Assembly (NCBI GenBank): GCA_964654415.1
Contig: CAZZIP010000007.1
Span: 1 to 64,000 of the forward strand
Length of the DNA: 64,000 nucleotides
Origin: Methylohalobius sp964654415
GTDB lineage: Bacteria > Pseudomonadota > Gammaproteobacteria > Methylococcales > Methylothermaceae
Direction: 5' to 3'
The first letter of the stretch is position 1; each line of letters begins with the position of its first letter. Of the stretch, positions 24,354 to 33,221 are shown piece after piece. The translations under genes and the position numbers were made by a program. The notes under the pieces are model-generated. The model was given only the letters and a program-made list of their open reading frames with translations, did not search any database and had not been told where the DNA came from.

Positions 24354-26909
24354 TTACCCGAGCAAAGCCTTGAGCTCGTAAAGCAGCTCAAGCGCTTGGC
24401 GGGGCGTGAGATCGTCTGGCTCAATCCGCTTGAGCTGTCTGACCAATGGGGATTCGTCCTGGGCAGCAAACAGCTCCAGCTGGGAGCAGCAGGGGGTATT
24501 TAGTGAGTGGGAGCGGTCCTCAAGCTCTTTCAGTTTGGTCCGAGCGCGTTCAATTACTTCCCCAGGAACTCCTGCGAGCGCTGCCACTTGCAGGCCGTAA
24601 CTTTGGTTGGCAGGTCCTTCGCGCACCGCGTGCAAAAATACGATCTGCTCGCCGTATTCGGCCGCCTCCAGGTGGACGTTGACCACCGCCGGCAAGACAT
24701 CGGCCAAAGCGGTCAATTCAAAATAGTGGGTGGCGAATAGCGTCAAGGCGCGTCGCTTGCGCGCTAGGAATTCAGCCACCGCCCAGGCGAGGGAGAGGCC
24801 ATCGAAGGTGCTGGTGCCGCGACCGACCTCGTCCAAAAGCACCAGGCTCTGGTCGGTGGCGTTGTGGAGGATGTTGGCGGTCTCGGTCATTTCCACCATA
24901 AAGGTCGAGCGGCCTGAGGCCAGATCGTCGGAGGCACCGATGCGGGTGAAAATCCGATCGATTGGGCCGATGCTGGCTTCTTGGGCCGGCACGAAGCACC
25001 CCAGGTGCGCCAGGATCACGATCAGGGCGGTCTGGCGCATGAAGGTGCTTTTTCCGCCCATGTTCGGGCCGGTGATGATGACCATCCGCCGGCTTGGAGT
25101 CAGCTTAAGGTCGTTGGCGACGAAGTGTTCCACCTGGCGTTCCACCACCGGATGGCGGCCGCCCAAGATGCAAATCCCAGGCGTTTCAGTCAGGATTGGC
25201 CGCGTCCAGTTGCAGCTAATGGCGCGTTCGGCGAAGGCGGCCAAAGCGTCCAGTTCGGCCAATGCTTCGGCGCGGATTTGGATGTCCGGCACCGCTGGGG
25301 TCAGCTCTTCCAGCAGCGCGTCATAGAGCGCTTTTTCCAACGCCAGGGCTTTTTCCCGGGCGGACAGGACTTTCTCCTCGAATGCTTTGATCTCCGGGGT
25401 GAGGAAGCGCTCGGCGTGTTTGACGGTCTGGCGGCGGATATAGTCGGCCGGCACTCGATCGCTTTGGCCGCGGGGAATCTCCAGATAGTAGCCGTGGACC
25501 TTGTTGTAGCGGAGCTTGAGACCAGTAATGCCGGTCCGCGCGCGCTCGCGCCGCTCAATCTCTAAAAGATATTCGTCACTGTGGCGGCTCAAAGCGCGCA
25601 ATTCGTCCAACTCTGAGTGGAAACCGGGAGCTAAGACGCCGCCATCGCGCAAAAGGGGCGGGGGGGTTGGAACGATCGCTCGCTGGATGAGGTCTCGGAC
25701 TTCTGGCAAGTCATCTAGGCGCTCGCACAACTGCCGTAGCCTGGGACTGCCCAGATCGGTCAGCAGGCCGCGCAGCTTGGGCAGAACGGTGAGGGTCTGG
25801 CGGATGAGAACGAGATCGCGTGGCCGTGCGGTCTTCAAGGCAATGCGGGTAGCGGCACGGCCGATATCAGAGGTGGCACGCAACTGCTCGCGCAGGGGCG
25901 CGAACCTTTGGGTTTCGATGAGTTCTTCCACGGCATCCAGCCGCGCCGCAATCTCACTGCGGTCGCGCAGGGGGCGGTGCAGCCAGCGCCTGAGCAAGCG
26001 GCCACCGGCAGCGGTGACGGTGCTATCCAGTACCCCCAGCAGGGTAAATTCGGAGCGGCCTGATGGGTGGCGGTCCAGTTCCAGATTGCGGCGGGTGGCA
26101 GCGTCAATCCCAATGGTCTCAGCACCGGTTTCTACCCGTAACGAGGTCAGATGAGGCAGAGTGCGTTTTTGGGTCTCGCGCACGTATTGCAGCAGGCCAC
26201 CGGCAGCGGCTACTGAAGCGTCCATGCCCTCGCAACCGAAGCCGGTCAGGTCCTGGACCTTGAACTGCTCAAGCAGAGCGCGGCGAGCGCTAGATGGATC
26301 GAAATGCCAGGGGGGTCGTAGGGTCAACCTTAAGCGTTGGTGCACGAACAGCGGCGGGGACCAATCCTCTGGGATCAGGACTTCGGCCGGGTCCAAGCGT
26401 TCCAACTCGGCCGCCAGCTCGGTCTCGCCAGCTACTTCTTGGACTACGAACCGGGCGCAGCTCAATTCTAGGTAAGCCAAGCCGAACTTGTCTTTAAACG
26501 GAGCCAGCGCGAGCAACAAATTGTCGCGCCTTTCCTCAAGCAAGGCCTCGTCGGTGGCGGTACCCGGGGTGATGAGCCGGACCACCTTACGTTCCATAGG
26601 CCCTTTCCCCTTGGGATCGCCGATCTGTTCACAGATCGCCACCGCCTCGCCGGCTTTTAATAACCGGGCAAGATAGTTATCCAGCGCGTGGTAGGGGATC
26701 CCGGCCATAGGCACGCGCGCTCCCCCCGACTCCCCCCTGGAAGTCAAAGTCAGGTCGAGCAGCCTGGCGGCCTTGACCGCATCGTCGAAGAAGAGTTCGT
26801 AGAAATCCCCCATGCGGTACAGCAACAGGATATCTGGGTATTCCGCCTTCAGGCGGAGATACTGCTGCATCATCGGGGTGTGATGGTCGAAGGGGGGATT
26901 TAAGGTCAT
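24354..26909 (-). CDS. mutS: DNA mismatch repair protein MutS
   Basis: 851 residues, the E. coli size class. Recognises mismatches and recruits MutL. The N-terminal mismatch-binding domain has the 'MGDFYELF' Phe-x-Glu motif (residues 32-39). Connector, lever and clamp domains follow. The ATPase carries Walker A 'GPNMGGKST' (about 610-618) and Walker B 'LVLLDEVGRGTSTFDG'. The start lies 5 bases after the small membrane-protein gene upstream. Confidence 0.97.
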   Translation of the reverse strand: MTLNPPFDHHTPMMQQYLRLKAEYPDILLLYRMGDFYELFFDDAVKAARLLDLTLTSRGESGGARVPMAGIPYHALDNYLARLLKAGEAVAICEQIGDPKGKGPMERKVVRLITPGTATDEALLEERRDNLLLALAPFKDKFGLAYLELSCARFVVQEVAGETELAAELERLDPAEVLIPEDWSPPLFVHQRLRLTLRPPWHFDPSSARRALLEQFKVQDLTGFGCEGMDASVAAAGGLLQYVRETQKRTLPHLTSLRVETGAETIGIDAATRRNLELDRHPSGRSEFTLLGVLDSTVTAAGGRLLRRWLHRPLRDRSEIAARLDAVEELIETQRFAPLREQLRATSDIGRAATRIALKTARPRDLVLIRQTLTVLPKLRGLLTDLGSPRLRQLCERLDDLPEVRDLIQRAIVPTPPPLLRDGGVLAPGFHSELDELRALSRHSDEYLLEIERRERARTGITGLKLRYNKVHGYYLEIPRGQSDRVPADYIRRQTVKHAERFLTPEIKAFEEKVLSAREKALALEKALYDALLEELTPAVPDIQIRAEALAELDALAAFAERAISCNWTRPILTETPGICILGGRHPVVERQVEHFVANDLKLTPSRRMVIITGPNMGGKSTFMRQTALIVILAHLGCFVPAQEASIGPIDRIFTRIGASDDLASGRSTFMVEMTETANILHNATDQSLVLLDEVGRGTSTFDGLSLAWAVAEFLARKRRALTLFATHYFELTALADVLPAVVNVHLEAAEYGEQIVFLHAVREGPANQSYGLQVAALAGVPGEVIERARTKLKELEDRSHSLNTPCCSQLELFAAQDESPLVRQLKRIEPDDLTPRQALELLYELKALLG

Positions 26910-26914
26910 GCGAT

Positions 26915-27259
26915 CTAAGGATCGCCGACAAACCGGATGGGTTTGCGCCCGGCCAAGTGGTCGGGGGTAATGATATAGGTGCCACCCAGGCTGGTGTTCC
27001 AGATCCTTTGGGCGGTTTCGGTATCGCCGCCGGTGAATATCCAGGTGAGCCCGCCGGTGAGCGCACCTAAGCCGGCAAAAGCCAGTTTAAACGCGCCGTA
27101 GACTGGCGTGATGAGAAAACAAGCCGCGCCGGTGGCAAGATCGTAGCCTGGATCGGTGGGCTCTTCGTATTGAGCTTGGATCGGCGGGATCCAAAGTAGC
27201 CAGCCGATCAGCAACAAAGTCAACCATAGATGCCTTAGAAAGATTGATTTTGCGTGCAT
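26915..27259 (-). CDS. Small membrane protein, unknown function
   Basis: 114 residues. A signal peptide or membrane anchor (residues 10-29) is followed by a second hydrophobic region ('FKLAFAGLGALTGGLTWIFTGG', split here only by position about 56-77). The middle has 'GYDLATGAACFLITPVYGAFKLAFAG', and the end 'GTYIITPDHLAGRKPIRFVG'. It looks like a short conserved envelope protein of unknown role; I cannot name the family. ATG 27259 has AAGGAAACG upstream. Co-directional and close to mutS. Confidence 0.68.
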   Translation of the reverse strand: MHAKSIFLRHLWLTLLLIGWLLWIPPIQAQYEEPTDPGYDLATGAACFLITPVYGAFKLAFAGLGALTGGLTWIFTGGDTETAQRIWNTSLGGTYIITPDHLAGRKPIRFVGDP

Positions 27260-27318
27260 AACGTTTCCTTTTGGTTCGTCAGAATGGGATTAGGCCCACT
27301 TAAGGACACTCTGAATAA

Positions 27319-27412
27319 CCCCCCTCTCCCAGAGGGAGAGGGGTGAGGGTGTAACGCATTGTTTTGTATTGCCCCCTCACCCTGCCCTCTCCCCCACAAG
27401 CGGTGGAGAGGG
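27319..27412. repeat. REP-like palindromic intergenic element
   Basis: Two adjacent hairpins: CCCTCTCCCAGAGGGAGAGGG (27322-27342) and a second with CCCTCTCCC... pairing to GGAGAGGG (27384-27412). Between them GGGGTGAGGG (about 27340-27349) can pair with CCCTCACCC. This GA/CT-rich palindrome with GTGAGGG arms is the kind of dispersed intergenic repeat (REP/BIME-like) found in many proteobacteria. Copy number elsewhere cannot be seen from here. It lies between divergent genes. Confidence 0.55.
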
Positions 27413-27473
27413 AATAAATCAGAGCTGCCTTTTCCTTGAAAGAAGTTAATAGAGTATCATTTTGCGCCAGCTG

Positions 27474-28628
27474 ATGCGCGTTCTTCACCTCGGTAAATAC
27501 TACCCTCCTTATCGCGGCGGTATCGAGCGGTTTTTGGGAGATCTACTTCCTGCGCTGCAGCGCGTGGGGATTAAACCAGCGGCACTGGTGCATGCCCACG
27601 CCGGCGCGGAAAAAGGCGGGGACCCTTTTCCCATATGGCGGGCGCCTACCTATGGGCGTTTGCTTTATGCCCCGATCAGTCCGCTCTTTCCCGCCTGGCT
27701 AGAGGCGATAATCCGCGATTTCCGGCCGGACCTGTTGCACTTCCACCTACCCAATCTGTCGGCTTTCTGGGCTTTAATTGTCCCGGCTGCGCGCCGCCTG
27801 CCGTGGATCATCCATTGGCACGCCGATGTGGTGCCGTCTCGGTTCGATTTCCGCCTGCGCTTGGCTTATCAAGCCTATCGCCCATTAGAACAAGCGCTGC
27901 TCGGGCGGGCTGAGAAGATTATTGTGACCTCTCCGCCTTATCGGGATTCTAGTCGGGCTTTAAAGCCTTGGCTGGGCAAGACGGTGGTAGTGCCTTTAGG
28001 GCTAAACCCAACCCGCCTGGGTGAGCCTGATCAAAACAGCCGCTTTTGGGCCGAGCAGCAGTGGGGGAGGGAAGATTTGTTGCGGCTGTTATGTGTGGGC
28101 CGGCTGACGTATTACAAGGGGCATAAGGTGTTGCTTGACGCTTTGACCCAGCTTGAAGGGGTGCGCCTGTTGTGTGCCGGCGGCGGAGAGTTGCTGTCAC
28201 AGCTGGCGGCCCAAATTAGACAGGCCGGTCTCGGAGAAAAAGCTACGCTTCTAGGCGAAGTCAGCGACGGCTACCGCAACGCCCTACTGGCTACCTGTGA
28301 CGTGCTCGTGCTGCCTGCCATAGAACGCACCGAAGCGTTCGGGCTGGTGCTGCTGGAAGCGATGGCTTATGGCAAACCGGTGATCGCCACCCAGGTGCAA
28401 GGTTCCGGCATGGGTTGGGTGGTGGAGGAGGGAAAAACCGGCTGGATGGTGCCACCAGGAGATGCAGCGGCCTTGGCGCACCGGATCGAGTTCGTACGCT
28501 GTCATCCGGATTCGCGCCGCCAGGTAGGGGAGCGGGGAAGACAGCAGGTCTGGGAAAGGTTTCACATCCAGGCGTGTGCACGGCAGCTGGCTGAGATTTA
28601 CCGGCTTGAAGTTGCTGCCTTAAAATAA
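27474..28628 (+). CDS. Glycosyltransferase, family 4 (GT-B fold)
   Basis: 384 residues from ATG 27474, giving the family start 'MRVLHLGKYYPPYRGGIE'; an in-frame TTG four codons earlier is less likely. The N-terminal domain is the acceptor-binding half. The C-terminal half has 'GRLTYYKGHKVLLDAL' and the E-x7-E donor motif in 'ERTEAFGLVLLEAMAYGKP' (about 282-300). It probably transfers a sugar from a nucleotide-sugar to a surface glycan. Donor and acceptor cannot be told. It precedes a second glycosyltransferase by 23 bases. Confidence 0.88.
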   Translation: MRVLHLGKYYPPYRGGIERFLGDLLPALQRVGIKPAALVHAHAGAEKGGDPFPIWRAPTYGRLLYAPISPLFPAWLEAIIRDFRPDLLHFHLPNLSAFWALIVPAARRLPWIIHWHADVVPSRFDFRLRLAYQAYRPLEQALLGRAEKIIVTSPPYRDSSRALKPWLGKTVVVPLGLNPTRLGEPDQNSRFWAEQQWGREDLLRLLCVGRLTYYKGHKVLLDALTQLEGVRLLCAGGGELLSQLAAQIRQAGLGEKATLLGEVSDGYRNALLATCDVLVLPAIERTEAFGLVLLEAMAYGKPVIATQVQGSGMGWVVEEGKTGWMVPPGDAAALAHRIEFVRCHPDSRRQVGERGRQQVWERFHIQACARQLAEIYRLEVAALK

Positions 28629-28651
28629 CCGCTTTGCGAGCTTTGTCGGCC

Positions 28652-29413
28652 ATGCGCGTCCCCAGAGAAATCCCCCTGTTTCCTACCGCCCTGCCTCAGA
28701 GGACTGTCTCTAGAGATCGGCCGAAGCTCGCCATCCTGATGCCAGCCAGGGACGAAGCGGCGATGATCGGAGAGGTGATTGCTTCGGTGCGACGGCATTT
28801 CCCCCAGGCGTTGGTGGTGGTGATCGATGACTGCAGCCGCGACGGAACCGCCGAGGTGGCGGTCAAAGCCGGAGCCGTCGTGTTGTCTCTGCCGGTTTCC
28901 TTGGGCGCCTGGGGGGCGATCCAAACTGGCATGCGCTACGCCTTGAAACAGGACTGCGATACCTGTGTGACTATGGATGCTGACGGCCAGCACCTGGCCG
29001 CGGAGATTCCCAAACTTCTTAAAGCTTTGGAGCGCGAGCGAGCCGAGGTGGCCATCGGCGCGTATCCCGAGCGGGGCAGCCGTGCGCGCCGCATCGCCTG
29101 GCGGTTTTTCCGCACCCTGACCGGGTTTGAGTTTGCCGACCTGACTTCGGGTTTTCGCGCCTATCGGGGCCGTGCGCTGGCTTTATTGGCTTCGCCTCGA
29201 GCGACTTTGCTCGATTATCAGGATATCGGGGTACTGCTGCTGTTGCGTGCCCAAGGCTTTAGAATCGCCGAGACGAGCGTGGCCATGCGCCCGCGATTGT
29301 ATGGTAAGTCGCGCGTGTTCTATAGTTGGTGGCGGGTAGGCGTCTACCTGTTCCAGACCTCGGTGCTTTGTCTGGCAAGCTCGGCGTTTAAAAAACGATT
29401 TCCTATCGTTTGA
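28652..29413 (+). CDS. Glycosyltransferase, family 2 (dolichol-phosphate-mannose-synthase-like)
   Basis: 253 residues, starting at ATG 28652; TTG 28634 is possible. GT-A fold with 'LAILMPARDEAAMIGEVIASV' at the start, 'VVIDDCSRDGTAEVA' (Asp-Asp for the nucleotide) and 'TMDADGQH' (DxD metal motif). After about residue 150 come 'FADLTSGFRAYRG' and an amphipathic C-terminus that may touch the membrane. Such enzymes use polyprenyl phosphate as acceptor. With the preceding GT4 it suggests surface-sugar assembly. Its end overlaps the phosphatase gene on the other strand by 11 bases. Confidence 0.85.
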   Translation: MRVPREIPLFPTALPQRTVSRDRPKLAILMPARDEAAMIGEVIASVRRHFPQALVVVIDDCSRDGTAEVAVKAGAVVLSLPVSLGAWGAIQTGMRYALKQDCDTCVTMDADGQHLAAEIPKLLKALERERAEVAIGAYPERGSRARRIAWRFFRTLTGFEFADLTSGFRAYRGRALALLASPRATLLDYQDIGVLLLLRAQGFRIAETSVAMRPRLYGKSRVFYSWWRVGVYLFQTSVLCLASSAFKKRFPIV

Positions 29414-30257
29414 TTGCCACCGCGTGGTGGGCCGTCCCCGGCAGGCGCTGTGGGGAGACGGCCGGCACGGCTGCTTTTAGGTTCGGCTCTAGTTGACGGT
29501 CGGTAAGCAGACGGATGCTGTCTTCTACCCAAGCGAGTAAGGACCATCGGCCGTTATCGTCTTCCACCAGGGCGGTACAGTGCTCCACCCAGTCGCCGCA
29601 GTTGCCGTAGAGCACCCCATCCTCGTGGCGCAGGGCAGGATGATGGATATGACCGCAGACGATGCCGTCTACCTGGTAGCGGCGTGCGCTCTGGATGAGA
29701 GTTTGTTCGAAGGTGGCGATGTAGTGATTTACGTTGCGGAGCCTAGATTTAAGGCGGGTCGCAAAAGACCAGTAGGGTAGACCAAGCCGGCGGCGTCCCA
29801 GGTTGATCCAGTGGTTCAAGCCCAGCAGCGTGTCGTAGCTCAAGCTTCCCAAAGCGCCCAGCCAAGGATTCGAGCAGACCACTACGTCGAATTCATCCCC
29901 GTGGAGGATCATCATCCGGCGACCGTCGGCGGTTTCGTGAATGCAGCGGGCGGCGATCTCAATTTCGTTGAACCGGGTCCCTGCGTAATCGCGCAAGAGT
30001 TCGTCGTGGTTGCCGGGAATATAGACTACCCGCGTACCGTTCTGAGCTAGGGTGAGGAGTTGACGCACGACCTCGTTGTGCATGGACGGCCAATACCAGC
30101 CGGAACGTTTCAAGCGCCACAAGTCGATCACATCGCCCACCAGATATAAGTTATCGCAACGGAGGTGGCGGAGGAAATCGACCAAGTATTCTGCCTTGCA
30201 GCTTTTGGTGCCAAGATGGATGTCAGACAGGCAGACAGTACGATAGCGAAGTTCCAT
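29403..30257 (-). CDS. Calcineurin-like phosphoesterase, UDP-2,3-diacylglucosamine hydrolase-like
   Basis: 284 residues. The metallophosphoesterase motifs are all present: 'SDIHLGT' (D-x-H, residues 11-17), 'GDVIDLW' (about 41-47), 'PGNHDE' (about 80-85), a His in 'ILHGDEFD' and 'CGHIHHP' near 200. It resembles the LpxH-related group that keeps 'GDxxDLW' and 'HGDEFD', common as a second copy beside LpxH. Whether it makes lipid X or acts on another pyrophosphate cannot be told. A roughly 30-residue C-terminal tail is not part of the fold. Confidence 0.82.
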   Translation of the reverse strand: MELRYRTVCLSDIHLGTKSCKAEYLVDFLRHLRCDNLYLVGDVIDLWRLKRSGWYWPSMHNEVVRQLLTLAQNGTRVVYIPGNHDELLRDYAGTRFNEIEIAARCIHETADGRRMMILHGDEFDVVVCSNPWLGALGSLSYDTLLGLNHWINLGRRRLGLPYWSFATRLKSRLRNVNHYIATFEQTLIQSARRYQVDGIVCGHIHHPALRHEDGVLYGNCGDWVEHCTALVEDDNGRWSLLAWVEDSIRLLTDRQLEPNLKAAVPAVSPQRLPGTAHHAVAIKR

Positions 30258-30337
30258 GGACTCCCCACAATTGGACGATGGGGGACAGGATGGCAGGGAT
30301 GTATTACAGGATTTGAGACGTTTGGATGAAATTTTGG

Positions 30338-31075
30338 TTACCGTTTGAGGCCACGGGCAGATCCCAGTCCCGCGGCGCCGTCCAGCTTTGTCCCACTTAA
30401 GTTTGCACCGGTGAAATCGGCCTCGTCCAGGATGGCCTCGCGCAGGTCAGCGCCGGAGAGATCGGCACCGGAAAGGTTGGCACCAGAAAGATCGGCTCGG
30501 TAAAGATTTGTTCCTTGCAGATTGGCGTTGGTTAGCTTGGCAAAGCGCAAAAGCACTCGGTTGAAATCGGCGTTTTTGAGGTTGGCGCCGGTGAAATCGG
30601 CCTTGTTGCAGGTAGCGCGCATCAACCCCATGCTTTGGTTTTTCATGTCCGCTCCCCAGAAGGCCTCTTCCAAGTCGGCGCCGACCAGCTTGGCCCGTTC
30701 CAGGATGGCCATGACCCGGCTGCGCTTTAGGTTAGCGTAGGATAAGTCGGCATCGACCATAGTCACGCCGAAAATACTGGCTTCTTCCAAGTTGGCATAG
30801 GAGAGGTTGACACCGCGCATGACGGTGAGGTCTAAATTCTGGCCTGCGAGATTGGTGCGGCTTAAGTTGGCATAGCGAAGATCGGCCCCCCACAGGTCGG
30901 CGTAGCGAAGATCCAATCCAGATAGATCCACCCCCTTTAAATCTTTGCGCTTTAAGTCAGCCGGCCGCTTTGGGGTAGCGTGCTGGATCAGCTCGATGAC
31001 CTGCGCGCGGCTCAAATCAGCCGCCGGAAGCGGCGGGGCGATTAAGATTAGGACGGCAAAGAGGATATTTCTCAT
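30338..31075 (-). CDS. Exported pentapeptide-repeat protein
   Basis: 245 residues. A signal peptide (residues 1-18) precedes a long run of A(D/N)LxX pentapeptides, such as 'ADLWGADLRYANLSRTNLAG' and 'ADLSGANLSGADLSGADL', from about residue 39 to 235. These form a right-handed four-sided beta helix. About 30 repeats in total, with one irregular stretch near residues 85-150. Being exported is less usual than cytoplasmic gyrase-protecting relatives. Function unknown. It is divergent from yebC across a 292-base gap. Confidence 0.8.
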   Translation of the reverse strand: MRNILFAVLILIAPPLPAADLSRAQVIELIQHATPKRPADLKRKDLKGVDLSGLDLRYADLWGADLRYANLSRTNLAGQNLDLTVMRGVNLSYANLEEASIFGVTMVDADLSYANLKRSRVMAILERAKLVGADLEEAFWGADMKNQSMGLMRATCNKADFTGANLKNADFNRVLLRFAKLTNANLQGTNLYRADLSGANLSGADLSGADLREAILDEADFTGANLSGTKLDGAAGLGSARGLKR

Positions 31076-31114
31076 AGCACTTGAGATAAGGAAATTGTCT
31101 GATTTTAACTTATT

Positions 31115-31169
31115 AAGAGACCTCTTTGCTGGAAATGGTCAGCATCACCGGCAAGCGTTTCGGTCTCTT
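31115..31169. ncRNA. Long intergenic stem-loop, candidate structured RNA
   Basis: AAGAGACC (31115-31122) pairs with GGTCTCTT (31162-31169), and inside it TTGCTGG (31126-31132) with CCGGCAA (31148-31154), with a short ATG/CAT top stem. A competing pair, CAAGCGT with ACGCTTG (31152-31158 and 31171-31177), overlaps it. The remaining 120 bases up to the yebC promoter contain no gene I can support. Whether this is transcribed is unknown. Confidence 0.25.
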
Positions 31170-31332
31170 GACGCTTGATTCTATGAAAGCTAAGCGAGCG
31201 GGGGCATGCTCTGAGCCGTAGTTCGTGGGAGAAGGACATACACGAAGCCCGTGACCGGTTGCGCTGAACGAGCAATTTCGGCTATATGTCTAAAGTCTTG
31301 TAAAGTTCTCTCTCCAGGCATTTTAGCGCTTG

Positions 31333-31338
31333 TATAAT
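31333..31338 (+). promoter_or_regulatory. Consensus -10 element of the yebC-ruv-tol string
   Basis: A perfect TATAAT 30 bases before the yebC start. The -35 region (CTCTCC or CCAGGC) is poor, so activity may rely on the -10 and its TG extension (TTGTATAAT). Confidence 0.5.
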
Positions 31339-31367
31339 AGTGTATTCGTTTATTCTGTAGTAGAGCT

Positions 31368-32114
31368 ATGGCAGGACACAGTAAATGGGCCAATATCCGC
31401 TATCGCAAGAGCGCCCAAGACGCCAAGCGCGGCAAGATCTTCACTAAGCTGATCCGGGAGATCACAGTCGCGGCTAGAATGGGAGGTGGGGATCCTTCCA
31501 CCAACCCACGCCTGCGAGCTGCCATCGACAAGGCACTCTCCCAGAACATGCCTAAGGACACCATCCAACGCGCTGTCAACAAGGGGACCGGGACCCAGGA
31601 GGGCGATGCCTACGAGGAAGTGCGCTATGAAGGCTATGGCCCGGGTGGAGTGGCGGTGATGGTGGATTGCCTGACCGACAACCGCAACCGTACGGTGGCC
31701 GAAGTCCGACATGCGTTCACTAAGGCCGGCGGCAATCTCGGCACGACTGGCTCGGTAGCTTACCTGTTTGCCCAGGTTGGGGTGCTCAATTATCCGGCCG
31801 GCAGCGATGAAGACAGGATCATGGAGGTAGCTCTGGAAGCGGGTGCCGATGATGTGATCACGCACGAAGACGGTAGCATCGAGGTACTGACGGCGCCGGA
31901 GAATTTTGAGCCAGTCAAGCAAGCAATGGTCCGGTTCGGTTTGGAACCTGAGTCGGCCGAGGTCACCATGCGCGCCAGTACTTCGGTGAGGTTGGAGGCG
32001 GACGATGCCGAAAAGATGGTTCGCCTGCTGGAGCGGCTAGAAGACCTGGACGATGTGCAGCAGGTCTATTCCAACGCCGAGATCAGCGAGGACGTCTTGG
32101 TAGGGATCGCTTGA
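31368..32114 (+). CDS. yebC: YebC/PmpR-family protein
   Basis: 248 residues. Begins 'MAGHSKWANIRYRKSAQDAKRGKIFTKL', the family hallmark. Three-domain YebC fold of full length, with 'NMPKDTIQRAVNKGTG' and 'EGYGPGGVAVMVDCLTDNRNRT'. Known members act as DNA-binding regulators or as translation factors that relieve ribosome stalling at proline runs; which applies is not shown. First gene of the yebC-ruvC-ruvA-ruvB run. Confidence 0.96.
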   Translation: MAGHSKWANIRYRKSAQDAKRGKIFTKLIREITVAARMGGGDPSTNPRLRAAIDKALSQNMPKDTIQRAVNKGTGTQEGDAYEEVRYEGYGPGGVAVMVDCLTDNRNRTVAEVRHAFTKAGGNLGTTGSVAYLFAQVGVLNYPAGSDEDRIMEVALEAGADDVITHEDGSIEVLTAPENFEPVKQAMVRFGLEPESAEVTMRASTSVRLEADDAEKMVRLLERLEDLDDVQQVYSNAEISEDVLVGIA

Positions 32115-32142
32115 TGTCCATCCTATCCTCGAGGTTTTCCCT

Positions 32143-32640
32143 GTGACTCGGATCCTGGGCATTGATCCCGGCTCCCGGGTCACTGGTTTCGGGATCATCG
32201 ATGCGGACGGCACGAGCTTGCGGCTGGTTGCGGCTGGTTGCGTCAGAAGTGTGGACGGCGATTTTCCTACCCGGCTCAAGATCGTCTATGATGGCATACT
32301 AGAGGTGGTCAGCCAGTACCTGCCGGAAGTGCTCGCGATCGAGCAGGTGTTCGTGCAGAAGAACGCCGATTCCGCCCTCAAGCTGGGGCAAGCGCGAGGA
32401 GCAGCGATCTGCGCCGGTCTGGCGCGGAAATTGCCCGTATACGAATACGCTACGCGCCAGATCAAGCAGGCGCTAGTAGGCAAAGGTGGGGCCGACAAGC
32501 AACAAGTCCAGTATATGGTCAAAATGCTTCTCAATTTCCGCGGCGAACTCCCACTCGATGCCAGCGATGCCTTAGCGGTGGCAGTGTGTCACGCGCATTA
32601 TCAGCAGACTTTTCAGCGTCAAGCCTTAGGGATCGCATGA
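32143..32640 (+). CDS. ruvC: Holliday junction endonuclease RuvC
   Basis: 165 residues from GTG 32143. Resolves Holliday junctions by paired nicks. RNase-H-like fold with the catalytic acidic residues: Asp8 in 'GIDPGSRVTGFG', Glu in 'AIEQVF' (about 66), and two in 'LDASDALAVAVCHAH' (about 139 and 142). Overlaps ruvA by 4 bases; the upstream gap to yebC is 28 bases. Confidence 0.97.
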   Translation: MTRILGIDPGSRVTGFGIIDADGTSLRLVAAGCVRSVDGDFPTRLKIVYDGILEVVSQYLPEVLAIEQVFVQKNADSALKLGQARGAAICAGLARKLPVYEYATRQIKQALVGKGGADKQQVQYMVKMLLNFRGELPLDASDALAVAVCHAHYQQTFQRQALGIA

Positions 32641-33221
32641 TCGGTTTCCTGCGCGGGACCCTGGCGGTCAAGCAGCCGCCCCGGATGTTGGTAGAGGTGG
32701 GGGGGGTAGGTTATGAAGTGGACGCGCCGATGTCCACTTTTTATCGCTTGCCTCAGACCGGCAGCGAAGTGACTCTTTACACCCATCTGATGGTACGCGA
32801 GGACACCCAGGTTTTGTTTGGGTTTGCCACCGAGGCCGAGCGCGCCCTGTTTCGCTCCCTAATCCGAGTCAACGGGATCGGTGCACGCCTGGCACTGGCG
32901 ATTCTTTCGGGCCTGAGCACCGAAGAATTCCAGCGCTGTGTGCAGCAGGGGGATGCTTTGAGTCTCCAGAGGCTACCGGGGATCGGCAAGAAGACCGCCG
33001 AGCGCTTGATCATCGAGCTGCGCGACCGCCTGCCGGAATCTTTCCGGCCCAGCCTGACCGTGGGTGGGGCGACCGATCCCGTGCGTGAGGCTCAAGCGGC
33101 CCTGATGGCTTTGGGGTATAAGCCACAGGAGGCGCAGCGCTTGCTCGAACAGGTGGACGGTAAAGCCGAGGCGGTCGAGGATTTAATCCGCCTGGCGCTG
33201 AAAGCAGCAGGAGGCCAATGA
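32637..33221 (+). CDS. ruvA: Holliday junction branch-migration protein RuvA
   Basis: 194 residues, start ATG 32637 overlapping the ruvC stop. Binds the four-way junction as a tetramer. OB-fold (residues 1-62, 'MIGFLRGTLAVKQPP'), tandem helix-hairpin-helix region ('IRVNGIGARLALAILSG' and 'LQRLPGIGKKTAERLIIELRD'), and the C-terminal UBA-like domain that touches RuvB ('AQAALMALGYKPQEAQRLL'). Confidence 0.97.
   Translation: MIGFLRGTLAVKQPPRMLVEVGGVGYEVDAPMSTFYRLPQTGSEVTLYTHLMVREDTQVLFGFATEAERALFRSLIRVNGIGARLALAILSGLSTEEFQRCVQQGDALSLQRLPGIGKKTAERLIIELRDRLPESFRPSLTVGGATDPVREAQAALMALGYKPQEAQRLLEQVDGKAEAVEDLIRLALKAAGGQ

Noticed and set aside
31190..31290. Possible 6S RNA ('CTGAGCCG', 'GCATGCTC' pieces)
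   Set aside because: Short motif matches only; order and closing stem of 6S RNA are not present, and no ygfA or zapA is near.
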